Assembly (NCBI RefSeq): GCF_024053505.1
Contig: NZ_JAMXQS010000001.1
Coordinates: 496,001 to 560,000 of the forward strand
Direction: 5' to 3'
Source: Mesorhizobium liriopis
GTDB taxonomy: Bacteria; Pseudomonadota; Alphaproteobacteria; Rhizobiales; Rhizobiaceae
DNA length: 64,000 bases
Below, one piece after another: positions 1 to 8,050 of this stretch. How positions within the stretch are numbered: position 1 is the first letter of the stretch; every line of letters starts with the position of its first letter. The notes beneath the pieces are model-generated. The model saw only the letters and a list, made by a program, of their open reading frames with translations, ran no database searches and was not told where the DNA came from. The translations under genes were made by a program, and so were the position numbers.

Positions 1-1034
1 TCGAAGGTGGTGCGGGCCACCATGGAATGGATGCCGAGCGGGGTCGCGACCTTCTTCACCTCATCGAAGGCCCAGTCGAGGAAGTAGTCGGGCGATTTGA
101 TGGTGCCGCGATCGACCACTTCGGCCGGGTGCAGGCGGGCCTGGAGCACCTGGCCTTCGGACATGAAGCCGCCCTCGACGAGGTTCGATAGAACGACCGC
201 GGCGCGGGCGCGGGCGGCCGGCAGATTCATATGCGGGGCGTATTTCGCTGGCGCCTTGAAAAGTCCCGCGAGCATGGCGCCTTCGGCAACGGTCAGATCC
301 TTGACCTGCTTGCCGAAATAGAAGTTGGCCGCAGCCGTGATGCCGAAAGTGCCGCCGCCCATATAAGCGCGGTCGAGATAAAGCTGGAGGATTTCCTTTT
401 TCGACAGGTTGGCCTCGAGCCAGAGAGCCAGGAAAGCTTCCTTGATCTTGCGCTCGAAGGTGCGCTCATTGGACAGGAACAGGTTCTTGGCGAGCTGCTG
501 GGTGAGCGTCGAGCCGCCTTGGACCACCGAATTCGCGCGGACGTTCTCGCCCATGGCGCGCGCAAGGCCGAGGAAGTCGATGCCGTAATGGTCGAAGAAG
601 CGGCGGTCTTCGGTGGCGAGCACGGCCTTGATGACGTGATCGGGCATCTCGTCGACAGGCACCGAATCGCGCTGGATGATGCCGCGCGAGCCGATCTCGT
701 TGCCGTGGCGGTCGAGAAAGGTGACGGCGAAGTCGCCCTGGTTGCGCCAGTCGGTGGTGGTTTCCTCGAAAGCGGGCATGGCGAGCATCAGAAGAAGGAT
801 GCAGCCGGCGGTGCCGAGCGTGAAGCCTTCGCTTAAGACTTCGACGACGCCACGGCGCCAGCCGGACACGCGGAAGCGGCGGAAGAAGATGGTGAGGATT
901 TCCCACGCTTCGCGGGCCTGAAAGCCGGCCTCGTAGAGAGACGAATCGATCCAGGCGTCGAATGCGAGCATTCGCCGTGCAAAGCCGCTGCGCAGCCTGC
1001 GCATATGCGATGGGCCTTCCATGGCTTTCGACAC
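1..1034 (-). CDS. Class A penicillin-binding protein, N-terminal part (truncated by window edge)
   Basis: Bifunctional peptidoglycan synthase: the glycosyltransferase (GT51) domain polymerises lipid II glycan strands and a C-terminal transpeptidase, lying outside the window, cross-links them. The visible 344 residues show a cytoplasmic N-terminus, one membrane anchor near residues 70-88, then GT51 motif 1 ATEDRRFFDHYG near 140-151 with the catalytic Glu, motif 2 QGGSTLTQQ near 172-180 and the following KEAFLALWLE segment. The GTG at 1034 is chosen because an AGGGAG ribosome-binding site lies just upstream and an in-frame stop directly precedes it; ATG at 1022 or 1004 are alternatives. It is divergent from the GTA cluster. 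The family is certain; the subgroup (1A or 1C-like) cannot be told without the C-terminus. Confidence 0.9.
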   Translation of the reverse strand, partial: MSKAMEGPSHMRRLRSGFARRMLAFDAWIDSSLYEAGFQAREAWEILTIFFRRFRVSGWRRGVVEVLSEGFTLGTAGCILLLMLAMPAFEETTTDWRNQGDFAVTFLDRHGNEIGSRGIIQRDSVPVDEMPDHVIKAVLATEDRRFFDHYGIDFLGLARAMGENVRANSVVQGGSTLTQQLAKNLFLSNERTFERKIKEAFLALWLEANLSKKEILQLYLDRAYMGGGTFGITAAANFYFGKQVKDLTVAEGAMLAGLFKAPAKYAPHMNLPAARARAAVVLSNLVEGGFMSEGQVLQARLHPAEVVDRGTIKSPDYFLDWAFDEVKKVATPLGIHSMVARTTF

Positions 1035-1201
1035 TCAGACTCCCTGTCGCACCGTTCTTGATGAGGCGCTTGCAGAGAACTGACCTAACCCTCCGCAGGT
1101 TAAGATTCTCCGCGATCTCAATGGCGCCTTCAAGGGCATCTGCGCCACACCCTTTGATGAGAAAATGGCAGCGCACAGAAAAAATAAATAGGAATATATT
1201 C

Positions 1202-1230
1202 TTGACACCGTGACGGTGGTTTGGTAGGGT
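1202..1230 (+). promoter_or_regulatory. Candidate sigma-70 promoter of the GTA cluster
   Basis: TTGACA at 1202-1207 is followed by a 17-base spacer and TAGGGT at 1225-1230. The preceding 25 bases are unusually AT-rich for this genome and could act as an UP element. The -35 is preceded by C, as in the rhizobial CTTGAC consensus. It points at the first GTA gene at 1303. The -10 matches only partly, so activity is inferred. Confidence 0.55.
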
Positions 1231-1302
1231 CTTGTTATCGTCGGAGAATTGCGAGTGCGGGGCGCGGCCCTGCTGCTCCGAGACAATCTACAAGGACATC
1301 GG

Positions 1303-1791
1303 ATGGGTGGGGACGAAGCAGAGGCGAAAACCTCGGATGCAGCGTTCGCGGCCATGCGCGCGATGCATGAGGGCGCGCCGGCGACGATCGAGCGATTGGC
1401 GGCAGCGATTGATCGCAGTGCGCGCGTGGTTCGGATGCGGGCGGATGCCGAGCGCTGGGTCGCAGCGGAAAGCGAGGAATCCGCCACGGCGCGGCTCAAG
1501 CGCGCTGTCGAGCGTGTGATGCGCGAGGTGGAAGCGATCGGGACAGAGAGTGGCGGGCAGGCGCTCGACAAGAGCCGGATCGACGCGGTGTGGTCGATGA
1601 TCCGCACGCTGGAAAAGGTGGACGCGTTCGCCCGCGAACAGGCGAAGGAGGAGCAGACGGGCCGCGATGGAGAACTCGCCGATATTCTCGACCGCATCGA
1701 CCGGCGCATCATCGAACTGGCTCGAGGCTATGCAGCTTGGCTGGTCGAGACGGGTGCTGTCACCCAACGAGGCGTGGCGCACGGAAGGTGA
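1303..1791 (+). CDS. Candidate GTA small terminase subunit (gp1-like)
   Basis: A 162-residue, Arg/Glu/Ala-rich, mostly helical protein placed directly before the large terminase, where GTA clusters carry gp1 (reported as small terminase in RcGTA). It has no recognisable catalytic motif; long amphipathic helices cover roughly residues 20-150, compatible with a DNA-binding oligomer. ATG 1303 is chosen because AAGGA lies about six bases upstream; a TTG at 1249 would extend it by 18 residues. Its end overlaps the start of the large terminase in another frame, a sign of translational coupling. The assignment rests on position and general character, not on a motif. Confidence 0.6.
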   Translation: MGGDEAEAKTSDAAFAAMRAMHEGAPATIERLAAAIDRSARVVRMRADAERWVAAESEESATARLKRAVERVMREVEAIGTESGGQALDKSRIDAVWSMIRTLEKVDAFAREQAKEEQTGRDGELADILDRIDRRIIELARGYAAWLVETGAVTQRGVAHGR

Positions 1792-3013
1792 GTGGCTGCA
1801 CCGGGCGCGGCTCAAGCAATATCCGCTGGAACGAATGCCGGACACCTGGCTGCTGACGGGCGGACGCGGCGCGGGCAAGACGCGGCTGGGAGCCGAATGG
1901 GTGAACGGCATGGTGCGCGGACTGCCGCCATTCGCCAAGCCCCACGACAAGCACATGGTGTTGGCACTCGTCGGTGAAACGCTGAGCGATGTGCGCGAGG
2001 TCATGGTGGACGGGCCTTCCGGCATCGTCAGCATCTCACGCGGCGACCGGCCGCGTTTCGAACCGAGCCGCAAGCGGCTGGTCTGGGACAGCGGGGCGGT
2101 GGCGCACATCTTCTCGTCGGAAGACCCGGAAAGCCTGCGCGGACCGCAATTCTATGCCGCGTGGTGCGACGAGCTGGCGAAGTGGAAGAACGCGGAAGCG
2201 ACCTTCGACATGCTGCAGTTCGGTTTGCGCCTCGGCGAGCGGCCGCGCCAGCTGGTGACGACGACGCCTCGGCCGACGCCGCTGTTCAAGCGCCTGTTGA
2301 ACGATCCATCGGTCCATGTGACGCGGATGAGCACGGATGAGAACCGGGACAATCTGGCGCCGGGCTTTCTGGCGGCAGTGGCGAAACGCTACGGCAACAC
2401 GAGGCTCGGGCGGCAGGAGCTGGATGGCGAGCTGATCGAGGAGCGCGAGGGCGCGCTCTGGTCGCGTGAGATGGTGGAACAGGCGTATCTCGCGGATGTG
2501 CCCGAGATGCGGCGCATCGTGGTGGCGGTCGATCCGCCGGCGACGAGCCGCAAGAGTTCGGATGCCTGCGGGATCGTGGCGGTCGGGTTGACGGACGACG
2601 GGCGGATCGTCGTGCTGGCGGATGAGACGCTCGGCGCCGCGAAACCGCAGGCCTGGGCGACGCGGGCGGTGAGCCTTTATCACAGGCTGGGCGCGGATTG
2701 CCTCGTGGCGGAGGTGAACCAGGGCGGCGAGATGGTCACGGCTGTGATCCGCACGGTCGATCCGCTCGTGCCGGTGAAGCCAGTGCGGGCGGCGCGCGCG
2801 AAATGGCTTCGGGCGGAGCCGGTGGCGGCCCTCTACGAGCAGGGCCGGGTGAAACATGCCGGGCGCTTCAAGGCGCTCGAAGACGAGATGTGCGATTTCG
2901 GGCCGGACGGTTTGACGAGCGGGCGTTCGCCCGACCGCACGGACGCGCTGGTCTGGGCCGTAACGGAGCTGATGCCCGGCTGGGCACCGCGACCGCGCAT
3001 CCGCGATATCTGA
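1667..3013 (+). CDS. GTA/phage large terminase (gp2-like)
   Basis: DNA-packaging motor: ATPase plus nuclease that cuts and pumps DNA into the prohead. From ATG 1667 (448 residues) the Walker A GGRGAGKT is at 65-72, a Walker B-like WCDEL with the acidic pair at 168-169, and the RNase H-like nuclease begins VVAVDPPATS with Asp at 289 and ends with SPDRTDALVW, whose Asp residues (423, 426) would complete the metal site. The start is uncertain: ATG 1730 gives a protein 21 residues shorter and reduces the overlap with the upstream gene from 125 to 62 bases. All motor and nuclease residues are present, so the enzyme looks functional. Confidence 0.93.
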   Translation: MENSPIFSTASTGASSNWLEAMQLGWSRRVLSPNEAWRTEGEWLHRARLKQYPLERMPDTWLLTGGRGAGKTRLGAEWVNGMVRGLPPFAKPHDKHMVLALVGETLSDVREVMVDGPSGIVSISRGDRPRFEPSRKRLVWDSGAVAHIFSSEDPESLRGPQFYAAWCDELAKWKNAEATFDMLQFGLRLGERPRQLVTTTPRPTPLFKRLLNDPSVHVTRMSTDENRDNLAPGFLAAVAKRYGNTRLGRQELDGELIEEREGALWSREMVEQAYLADVPEMRRIVVAVDPPATSRKSSDACGIVAVGLTDDGRIVVLADETLGAAKPQAWATRAVSLYHRLGADCLVAEVNQGGEMVTAVIRTVDPLVPVKPVRAARAKWLRAEPVAALYEQGRVKHAGRFKALEDEMCDFGPDGLTSGRSPDRTDALVWAVTELMPGWAPRPRIRDI

Positions 3014-3028
3014 TTTCGGAGGAAACCG

Positions 3029-4222
3029 ATGGGTTTGAACTGGTTCCGGCCACGGGCTGGAAACGAGCCCGCGCGCGTCGAGGAGCCGCGTGTGGAAAGA
3101 AAGAGCGCTGGCGGGTTCGTCGCACTCCATCAGGCCGGCGAAGCACGCTGGGCGCGGCGGGACTATGCGACGCTGGCGCGCGAAGGGTTCATGCGCAACC
3201 CGGTGGCGCATCGCGCGGTGCGGATGATCGCGGAAAGTGCCTCGGCCATTCCCTGGCTGCTCTATGACGGCGCGGCGGAGATCGAGACGCATCCGTTTCT
3301 GGCGCTGCTCGGGCGGCCCAACGCACGGCAGAGCGGGCCGAGCTTCATGGAGGCGCTTTACGGGCACCTGCTAATTTCCGGCAACGCCTATCCGGAGCTG
3401 ATCGAGACGGAAGGGGCGGCGCGCGAACTGCATCTGTTGCGGCCCGACCGGGTGAGCGTGGCGACCGACAGCCATGGTTGGCCGGTGGCGCTGGAGCATC
3501 GCGAGGGGCGGGCGAAGCGGCGTGTGGCATTCGGGATCGGAGCGGGTGGGGGCGTGGCGCAGCTGACGCTGTTTCATCCGCTCGACGACCATGCGGGCTT
3601 TCCGCCGCTCGAAGCGGCCTTGATGGCACTCGACACGCACAATGCGGCGAGCCGCTGGAACAAGGCATTGCTCGACAATTCGGCGCGGCCATCCGGTGCG
3701 CTCGTCTATGCGCCCAAGGATGGCGGCAACCTGTCGGACGACCAGTTCGACCGGCTCAAAGGCGAATTGGAAGAGGGCTATCAGGGGGCGCAACGGGCGG
3801 GGCGCCCGCTGCTGCTCGAAGGCGGACTCGACTGGAAGCCGATGGGGCTGACGCCGAAGGACATGGATTTCATGGAAGCGCGCAACGGCGCCGCGCGCGA
3901 CATTGCGCTGGCCTTCGGCGTGCCGCCGATGCTGCTCGGCATTCCGGGCGACAACACTTACGCGAATTACCAGGAGGCCAACCGGGCCTTCTTCCGGCTG
4001 ACCGTGCAGCCGCTCGCGAACCGCGTGGCGCGCGAGCTTTCGTGCTGGCTGGCGCCGGTGTTCGGCGAGCGGCTGCGGCTGGAACTGGACTTCGACCGCG
4101 TGGATGGGCTGGCGGCCGAACGTGACGCGCTTTGGGCGAGGCTCGAAGCGGCGAGCTTTCTTGATGAGGACGAGAAGAGGCAGGCCGTGGGCTATGCGCC
4201 CCGACCTCGTGAGCCTGCTTGA
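3029..4222 (+). CDS. HK97-family portal protein (gp3-like)
   Basis: Forms the dodecameric ring at one capsid vertex through which DNA enters and to which the tail attaches. The 397-residue length, the segment NPVAHRAVRMIAESASAIPW near 56-75 and DIALAFGVPPMLLGIPGDNTY near 291-311 are typical of HK97/GTA portals. The start ATG follows a GGAGG site, 15 bases after the terminase stop. The last three sense codons and the stop (Glu-Pro-Ala-stop, 4211-4222) fall inside the left arm of the inverted-repeat element described at 4211-4372, so the present C-terminus was probably set by that insertion. Confidence 0.95.
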   Translation: MGLNWFRPRAGNEPARVEEPRVERKSAGGFVALHQAGEARWARRDYATLAREGFMRNPVAHRAVRMIAESASAIPWLLYDGAAEIETHPFLALLGRPNARQSGPSFMEALYGHLLISGNAYPELIETEGAARELHLLRPDRVSVATDSHGWPVALEHREGRAKRRVAFGIGAGGGVAQLTLFHPLDDHAGFPPLEAALMALDTHNAASRWNKALLDNSARPSGALVYAPKDGGNLSDDQFDRLKGELEEGYQGAQRAGRPLLLEGGLDWKPMGLTPKDMDFMEARNGAARDIALAFGVPPMLLGIPGDNTYANYQEANRAFFRLTVQPLANRVARELSCWLAPVFGERLRLELDFDRVDGLAAERDALWARLEAASFLDEDEKRQAVGYAPRPREPA

Positions 4223-4372
4223 AAATGTCCTCGGGTCGGCCCAGCGGTTCTTTTTGCCGCCCGCCTCGTTGCCGAGCCTCGCCGATGCTTCAGGCATCGT
4301 CTGCGTTCGGCGCCTCGCGGAGCAACGAAAATCCCTCGCTGGCCCTCCGCCGATGAATTCTCAAACAGGCTC
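4211..4372. repeat. Inverted-repeat (MITE-like) element, long copy
   Basis: A 162-bp stretch bounded by inverted 16-base arms, GAGCCTGCTTGAAAAT at 4211-4226 and ATTCTCAAACAGGCTC at 4357-4372, matching at 14 of 16 positions. The right 40 bases (reverse strand) contain CGGCGGAGGGCC and neighbours that recur at 51460-51517. The interior has a further small hairpin around 4283-4297 and no ORF. It separates two GTA genes that would otherwise be adjacent. No target-site duplication is obvious. This resembles small rhizobial intergenic mosaic elements in size and setting; membership in a named family was not tested. Confidence 0.7.
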
Positions 4373-4386
4373 CAAGGAGGTGCGCC

Positions 4387-4728
4387 ATGAGCGTGGAGAA
4401 TGAAGCGGCCTGGCTGTGGGCCGCGAAATGCGCGGGCGCGGTGGCGGGCTCCGCGGTATCGCTGGCCTACATGCTGCCGAGCGGCCGTCATGAGGCTGCG
4501 GCCCGGTTCGTAACGGGCGTGACCTGTGGACTGGTGTTCGGGTCCACCGCCGGGCTGAAGATCGCCAACGAACTGCAGATCGGCGGGCTCCTGGGGCCGA
4601 CCGAGATCATGCTGATGGGATCGGCGGCGGCGAGCCTTTGCGCGTGGTGGGCGCTGGGGCTGTTGCGGCACCTGATGCGCGCCACGCCGCGTTCGCAAAA
4701 GCACGAGGAGGGTGGCGAGCTTGGGTGA
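4387..4728 (+). CDS. Small membrane protein of the GTA cluster (DUF6107-like)
   Basis: A 113-residue protein between portal and prohead protease, a slot often filled in rhizobial GTA clusters by a small protein of the DUF6107 type. Hydrophobic stretches near residues 12-30, 40-57 and 71-93 suggest two or three membrane segments; the C-terminus is charged (RSQKHEEGG). A strong AAGGAGG site lies eight bases before ATG 4387, just outside the repeat element. It overlaps the protease gene by 17 bases, implying coupled translation. Function is unknown; the family name is from memory of similar clusters. Confidence 0.7.
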   Translation: MSVENEAAWLWAAKCAGAVAGSAVSLAYMLPSGRHEAAARFVTGVTCGLVFGSTAGLKIANELQIGGLLGPTEIMLMGSAAASLCAWWALGLLRHLMRATPRSQKHEEGGELG

Positions 4729-5269
4729 GTTTCCGTGGGTCTATGAGCGCAAGCGCGCGAGCCTGTCACGCGAAAGCGTGAAGCCCGACGGCGTGTTCGA
4801 GGGCTATGCGAGCCTGTTCGGCGTGGCCGATCTCGGCCGCGACGTGGTGGAACGCGGGGCGTTCAACCGGTCGCTGGAACGGCGGGGCGTGAAGGGCGTG
4901 CGGATGCTGTTCCAGCACGACCCGAACCAGCCGATCGGTGCCTGGCTGTCGATTGCCGAGGACCGGCGCGGGCTCTTGGTGCGAGGGCGGCTCGCGACGG
5001 ATGTTTCCAAGGCGCGTGAGGTGCTGAGCCTGATGGAGGCGGGCGCCATCGACGGGCTTTCGATCGGCTTCAAGACGCTGCGGGCACGCACCGACAAGGC
5101 GTCCGGCACACGGCGGATCGTCGAGGCCGATCTTTGGGAAATCTCGGTGGTGACTTTCCCGATGCTGCCCGGCGCGCGGGTGGAAAGCCTGAAGGCCGAG
5201 CAGCGGCATGGGCGGAGCCTTGCGGGCCTGATCCGGCAGGCGAGCGAAATTTTCAACGTGAGAGGATGA
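4712..5269 (+). CDS. HK97-family prohead protease (gp4-like)
   Basis: Serine protease that trims the capsid scaffold during head maturation. In 185 residues it shows the family pattern: FEGYASLFGVADLGRDVVERGAF near 29-51, LFQHDPNQPIGAW with the catalytic His at 69, and DGLSIGF with the nucleophile Ser at 117. The GTG start at 4712 is supported by GAGGAG just upstream and by the coupling overlap with the preceding gene. The major capsid gene follows eight bases after its stop. Confidence 0.95.
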   Translation: MASLGEFPWVYERKRASLSRESVKPDGVFEGYASLFGVADLGRDVVERGAFNRSLERRGVKGVRMLFQHDPNQPIGAWLSIAEDRRGLLVRGRLATDVSKAREVLSLMEAGAIDGLSIGFKTLRARTDKASGTRRIVEADLWEISVVTFPMLPGARVESLKAEQRHGRSLAGLIRQASEIFNVRG

Positions 5270-5276
5270 GGGATAG

Positions 5277-6524
5277 ATGGAAGCAGCAGAGAACGTGGCG
5301 GCATTGGAAACGAAATCGGCGGGCGACTGGGATGTGAAGCAGGCCTTCGGCGAGTTCATGACGAGCTTCGAGGCCTTCAAGGAAAGCAATGACCGCCGCC
5401 TGCACGAACTCGAAGGCAAGAGCGGCGAGGATGTGGTGACGGTCGAGAAGGTGGACCGCATCAATCGCGTGCTGGACGAGCAGAAGAAGGCGCTGGATGC
5501 GCTGACGCTGAAGGGGCGTCGTCCGGCACTCGGCGGGGGAGCGGTGACGCCGAGCGAGCACAAGAGCGCGTTCGAGGCCTATGTGCGCGGCGGCGACGAG
5601 GCGGCGATCCGCGCGCTCGACACCAAGGCCATGTCCTATGGTTCGGGGCAGGATGGCGGCTATCTGGTGCCGCCGGAAACCGAGGCCGAGATCGGCAAGC
5701 GGCTGGCTTCACTCTCGCCGATCCGTGCGCTGGCGACGGTGCGGCAGGTTTCGACGGCTCTTCTCAAGAAACCGTTCTCGGTGAGCGGACCGGCGACGGG
5801 CTGGGTCGCGGAAACGGCAGCGCGGCCGCAGACGGCAAGCGCGACGCTGACCGAGCTGCAGTTCCCGACAGTGGAACTCTACGCCATGCCTGCGGCGACG
5901 CAGGCGCTGCTCGAGGATGCGGTCGTCGATCTCGACCAGTGGATCTCGGACGAGGTCGAGGCGGCCTTCGCCGAGCAGGAGGGCAAGGCTTTCGTGGTTG
6001 GCGACGGCTTGAACAAGCCAAAGGGTTTCCTGACCACCCCGAACGTGCATGAAGGCGACTGGACCTGGGGAAGCCTCGGATATGTGCCGACCGGCGTTGC
6101 GGGTGCGCTGCCGGCGAGCAACCCGTCGGACGTGCTGATCGACCTCGTTTATGCGCTGAAGGCGGGTTACCGGCAGAACGCGAACTGGCTGATGAACCGC
6201 AAGGTGCAGGCGGCGGTGCGCAAGCTGAAGGACGCGGACGGCAATTATCTGTGGTCGCCCCCGGCGCAGGCGGGTGGCCGCGCGAGCCTGATGGGCTTCG
6301 GGCTGGTCGAGGCCGAGGATATGCCGGATGCGGCAGCCAATGCGACCCCGATCGCCTTCGGTGATTTCGCGCGGGGCTATCTGATCGTCGACCGCGCCGG
6401 CGTGCGCGTGCTGCGCGACCCGTATTCCGCAAAGCCTTACGTGCTTTTCTACACAACCAAGCGCGTGGGTGGCGGCGTGCAGGACTTCGACGCGATCAAG
6501 CTGCTGAAATACAGCGCGGCCTAA
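5277..6524 (+). CDS. HK97-fold major capsid protein (gp5-like)
   Basis: Main shell protein of the head. It has 415 residues with an N-terminal region of about 90 residues rich in Lys/Glu (KQAFGEFMTSFEAFKESNDR, then a predicted coiled coil), the likely delta scaffold removed by the protease, then the HK97 core starting near SYGSGQDGGYLVPPE (about 119-133). VRQVSTALLKKPF and the WVAETAARPQTAS segment are typical of Phage_capsid family proteins. A strong terminator follows at 6578, so this gene ends the early head transcript unless read-through occurs. Confidence 0.96.
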   Translation: MEAAENVAALETKSAGDWDVKQAFGEFMTSFEAFKESNDRRLHELEGKSGEDVVTVEKVDRINRVLDEQKKALDALTLKGRRPALGGGAVTPSEHKSAFEAYVRGGDEAAIRALDTKAMSYGSGQDGGYLVPPETEAEIGKRLASLSPIRALATVRQVSTALLKKPFSVSGPATGWVAETAARPQTASATLTELQFPTVELYAMPAATQALLEDAVVDLDQWISDEVEAAFAEQEGKAFVVGDGLNKPKGFLTTPNVHEGDWTWGSLGYVPTGVAGALPASNPSDVLIDLVYALKAGYRQNANWLMNRKVQAAVRKLKDADGNYLWSPPAQAGGRASLMGFGLVEAEDMPDAAANATPIAFGDFARGYLIVDRAGVRVLRDPYSAKPYVLFYTTKRVGGGVQDFDAIKLLKYSAA

Positions 6525-6577
6525 CGGTCGGATAACAGGCGGAACCCCTGCCGCCTGCTGTTCGATGCCGTGCTGTG

Positions 6578-6616
6578 AGCGGCCCCGGTTTCTCCCGCCG
6601 GGGCCGCTTTTCTTTT
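6578..6616 (+). terminator. Intrinsic terminator inside the GTA cluster
   Basis: A perfect 11-bp stem, AGCGGCCCCGG (6578-6588) with CCGGGGCCGCT (6598-6608), and a nine-base loop, followed by TTTCTTTT. It lies between the capsid gene and the connector gene and would cut the transcript into a head part and a tail part. Confidence 0.85.
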
Positions 6617-6640
6617 CCCAATCGATGAGTGAGTGGCGCG

Positions 6641-7210
6641 ATGACGCTTTTCAGAACGGTCGGCCCGGCGGTGGAGCCGGTGCCGCTGGCGCAGGCCAAG
6701 GCGCATCTGCGCGTGACGCATGAGAGCGAGGATGATCTGCTCGAAGGGCTGATCCGCGCCGCGCGCGAGGCGGTGGAGGATCAGACGGGCCTCGCGCTGA
6801 TCGAGCAGAAATGGCGGCTGGTGCTGGATCGCTGGCCGCGCGGTGGCGTGGTGAAGCTGCTGCGGTATCCGGTTTCGGACGTGGATGCGCTGACGGTTTA
6901 CGGAAGCGATGGCGTGCCGGTGGTGATCGAGCCGGAGCGGTATGGCGTGGATCGCGTGTCGCGGCCGGCGCGGGTGCAGGCCGAGATGCCGGCGGTGAAT
7001 GCGCGGGCGCTGAACGGGATCGAGATCGATTTTACGGCCGGGTACGGCACCGACGGGACTGCGGTGCCGGAAGGGCTGAAGCTCGCGCTTTTGGTGCTCG
7101 TGGGGCACTGGTTCGAGATGCGTGGGAGCTTCGGGCCAGACGAGCAGCCGGTGTCTTACCCGGCGCAATTCGAGCGGCTGATCGCGCCGTTTCGGTTGAG
7201 GCGCCTCTAG
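6641..7210 (+). CDS. Head-tail connector protein (gp6-like)
   Basis: Adaptor placed between portal and tail. The protein of 189 residues starts MTLFRTVGPAVEP, then AQAKAHLRVTHESEDDLLEGLIRAAREAVED, the typical pattern of the phage gp6-like / GTA connector family, and ends in the YPAQFERLIAPFR motif. ATG 6641 is preferred over the in-frame GTG at 6629 because family members begin at this Met, although neither has a strong ribosome-binding site. Its stop overlaps the GTG start of the next gene by one base. Confidence 0.88.
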   Translation: MTLFRTVGPAVEPVPLAQAKAHLRVTHESEDDLLEGLIRAAREAVEDQTGLALIEQKWRLVLDRWPRGGVVKLLRYPVSDVDALTVYGSDGVPVVIEPERYGVDRVSRPARVQAEMPAVNARALNGIEIDFTAGYGTDGTAVPEGLKLALLVLVGHWFEMRGSFGPDEQPVSYPAQFERLIAPFRLRRL

Positions 7211-7542
7211 TGGCGGCGCGCATCTTTGCGGGGACGCTGCGGCACGAGATGGTGTTGCAGCGCATGGCGCCCGTGCCGGACGGGCAGGGCGGGCATGCCG
7301 AGGACTGGCAGGAGGTGGCGCGGGTGTTCGCGCGGATCGAGCCGGTCTCTGCGCGCAGCGTGACGGTTGCCGATCATGCGGAAGCGCGGGTGACGCATCG
7401 GGTGACGGTGCGGTTTCGCGACGATCTGAAGAACGGGATGCGGTTTCTGTTCGGGGAGCGCGTGCTGGAGATTTCAGCCGTGCACGATCCGGAAGAGCGC
7501 GGGCGATTTCTGCAATGCCTGGTGCGGGAGGCGGGGCGGTGA
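7210..7542 (+). CDS. Head-tail adaptor / stopper protein (gp7-like)
   Basis: A 110-residue protein of the phage head-tail joining family: FAGTLRHEMVLQRMAPVPDG, then WQEVARVFARIEPVSAR and the late THRVTVRFRDDLKNGMRFLFG segment are characteristic. It starts with GTG at 7210 in a TAGTG overlap with the connector gene and ends in a GTGA overlap with a tiny downstream ORF, so the whole stretch appears to be translated by re-initiation. Confidence 0.85.
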   Translation: MAARIFAGTLRHEMVLQRMAPVPDGQGGHAEDWQEVARVFARIEPVSARSVTVADHAEARVTHRVTVRFRDDLKNGMRFLFGERVLEISAVHDPEERGRFLQCLVREAGR

Positions 7543-7667
7543 AGCTTGGCGGAAAGCTCGATTTCAGCAGGCTGATCGCGGCGTTGCGGCTGCGGGCTCA
7601 TGCACTGGCGGAGCAGGTTGCGACATCTAAAGCGGAAAGGAGAGGCGATGACGCAGGCGAGCGCTGA
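7539..7667 (+). CDS. Possible 42-residue coupled ORF in the GTA cluster
   Basis: GTG 7539 overlaps the stop of the adaptor gene (GTGA). The ORF encodes a basic, helical peptide (VKLGGKLDFSRLIAALRLRA at its start) and ends at 7667, overlapping the DUF3168 gene by 20 bases. The AAAGGAG site of that next gene lies inside it. No family is recognised; it could be a tail-completion remnant or simply a spacer that keeps ribosomes loaded. Confidence 0.35.
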   Translation: MKLGGKLDFSRLIAALRLRAHALAEQVATSKAERRGDDAGER

Positions 7668-8025
7668 ACTGCAAAGGGCGATGTTCGAGCGGCTGTCACT
7701 GGCGGGCCTGCGGGTGTTCGACGGCGTGCCGGTGGGGTCTCTGCTGCCTTACGTCTCTTTCGGGCGCGCGAGCGCGGTGGACTGGAGCACATCGACCGAA
7801 AAGGGCGAGGAACATCTTTTCAGCCTGCATGTGTGGGCGCGGGGGCGCAAGGCCGCGCAGGAGATGGCGGGGTCGGTGAAGGCTGTGCTGGACGGCGCGG
7901 GGTTGGTGCTAGGCGCCTGTCGGCTGGTCGATCTGCGCTTCGTGCAGGCCGAGTTTCGCGATGCGGACGGGTTGGGGCTGCGCGAGGGCATTTTGCGGTT
8001 TCGCGCGCTGATCGAGATCGCTTGA
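7648..8025 (+). CDS. DUF3168 tail terminator protein (gp8-like)
   Basis: Likely caps the tail tube at the head-proximal end. The 125-residue protein has the DUF3168 pattern: LQRAMFERLSLAGLRVFDGV, LPYVSFG, then EEHLFSLHVWARGRKAAQEM and a final LREGILRFRALIE strand. ATG 7648 is preceded by AAAGGAGAGG, making it preferable to the upstream extension to 7600. It follows the adaptor and precedes the tail tube gene, the standard order. Confidence 0.88.
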   Translation: MTQASAELQRAMFERLSLAGLRVFDGVPVGSLLPYVSFGRASAVDWSTSTEKGEEHLFSLHVWARGRKAAQEMAGSVKAVLDGAGLVLGACRLVDLRFVQAEFRDADGLGLREGILRFRALIEIA

Positions 8026-8050
8026 AGAATTCAAACATAAGGAGGGCCTG

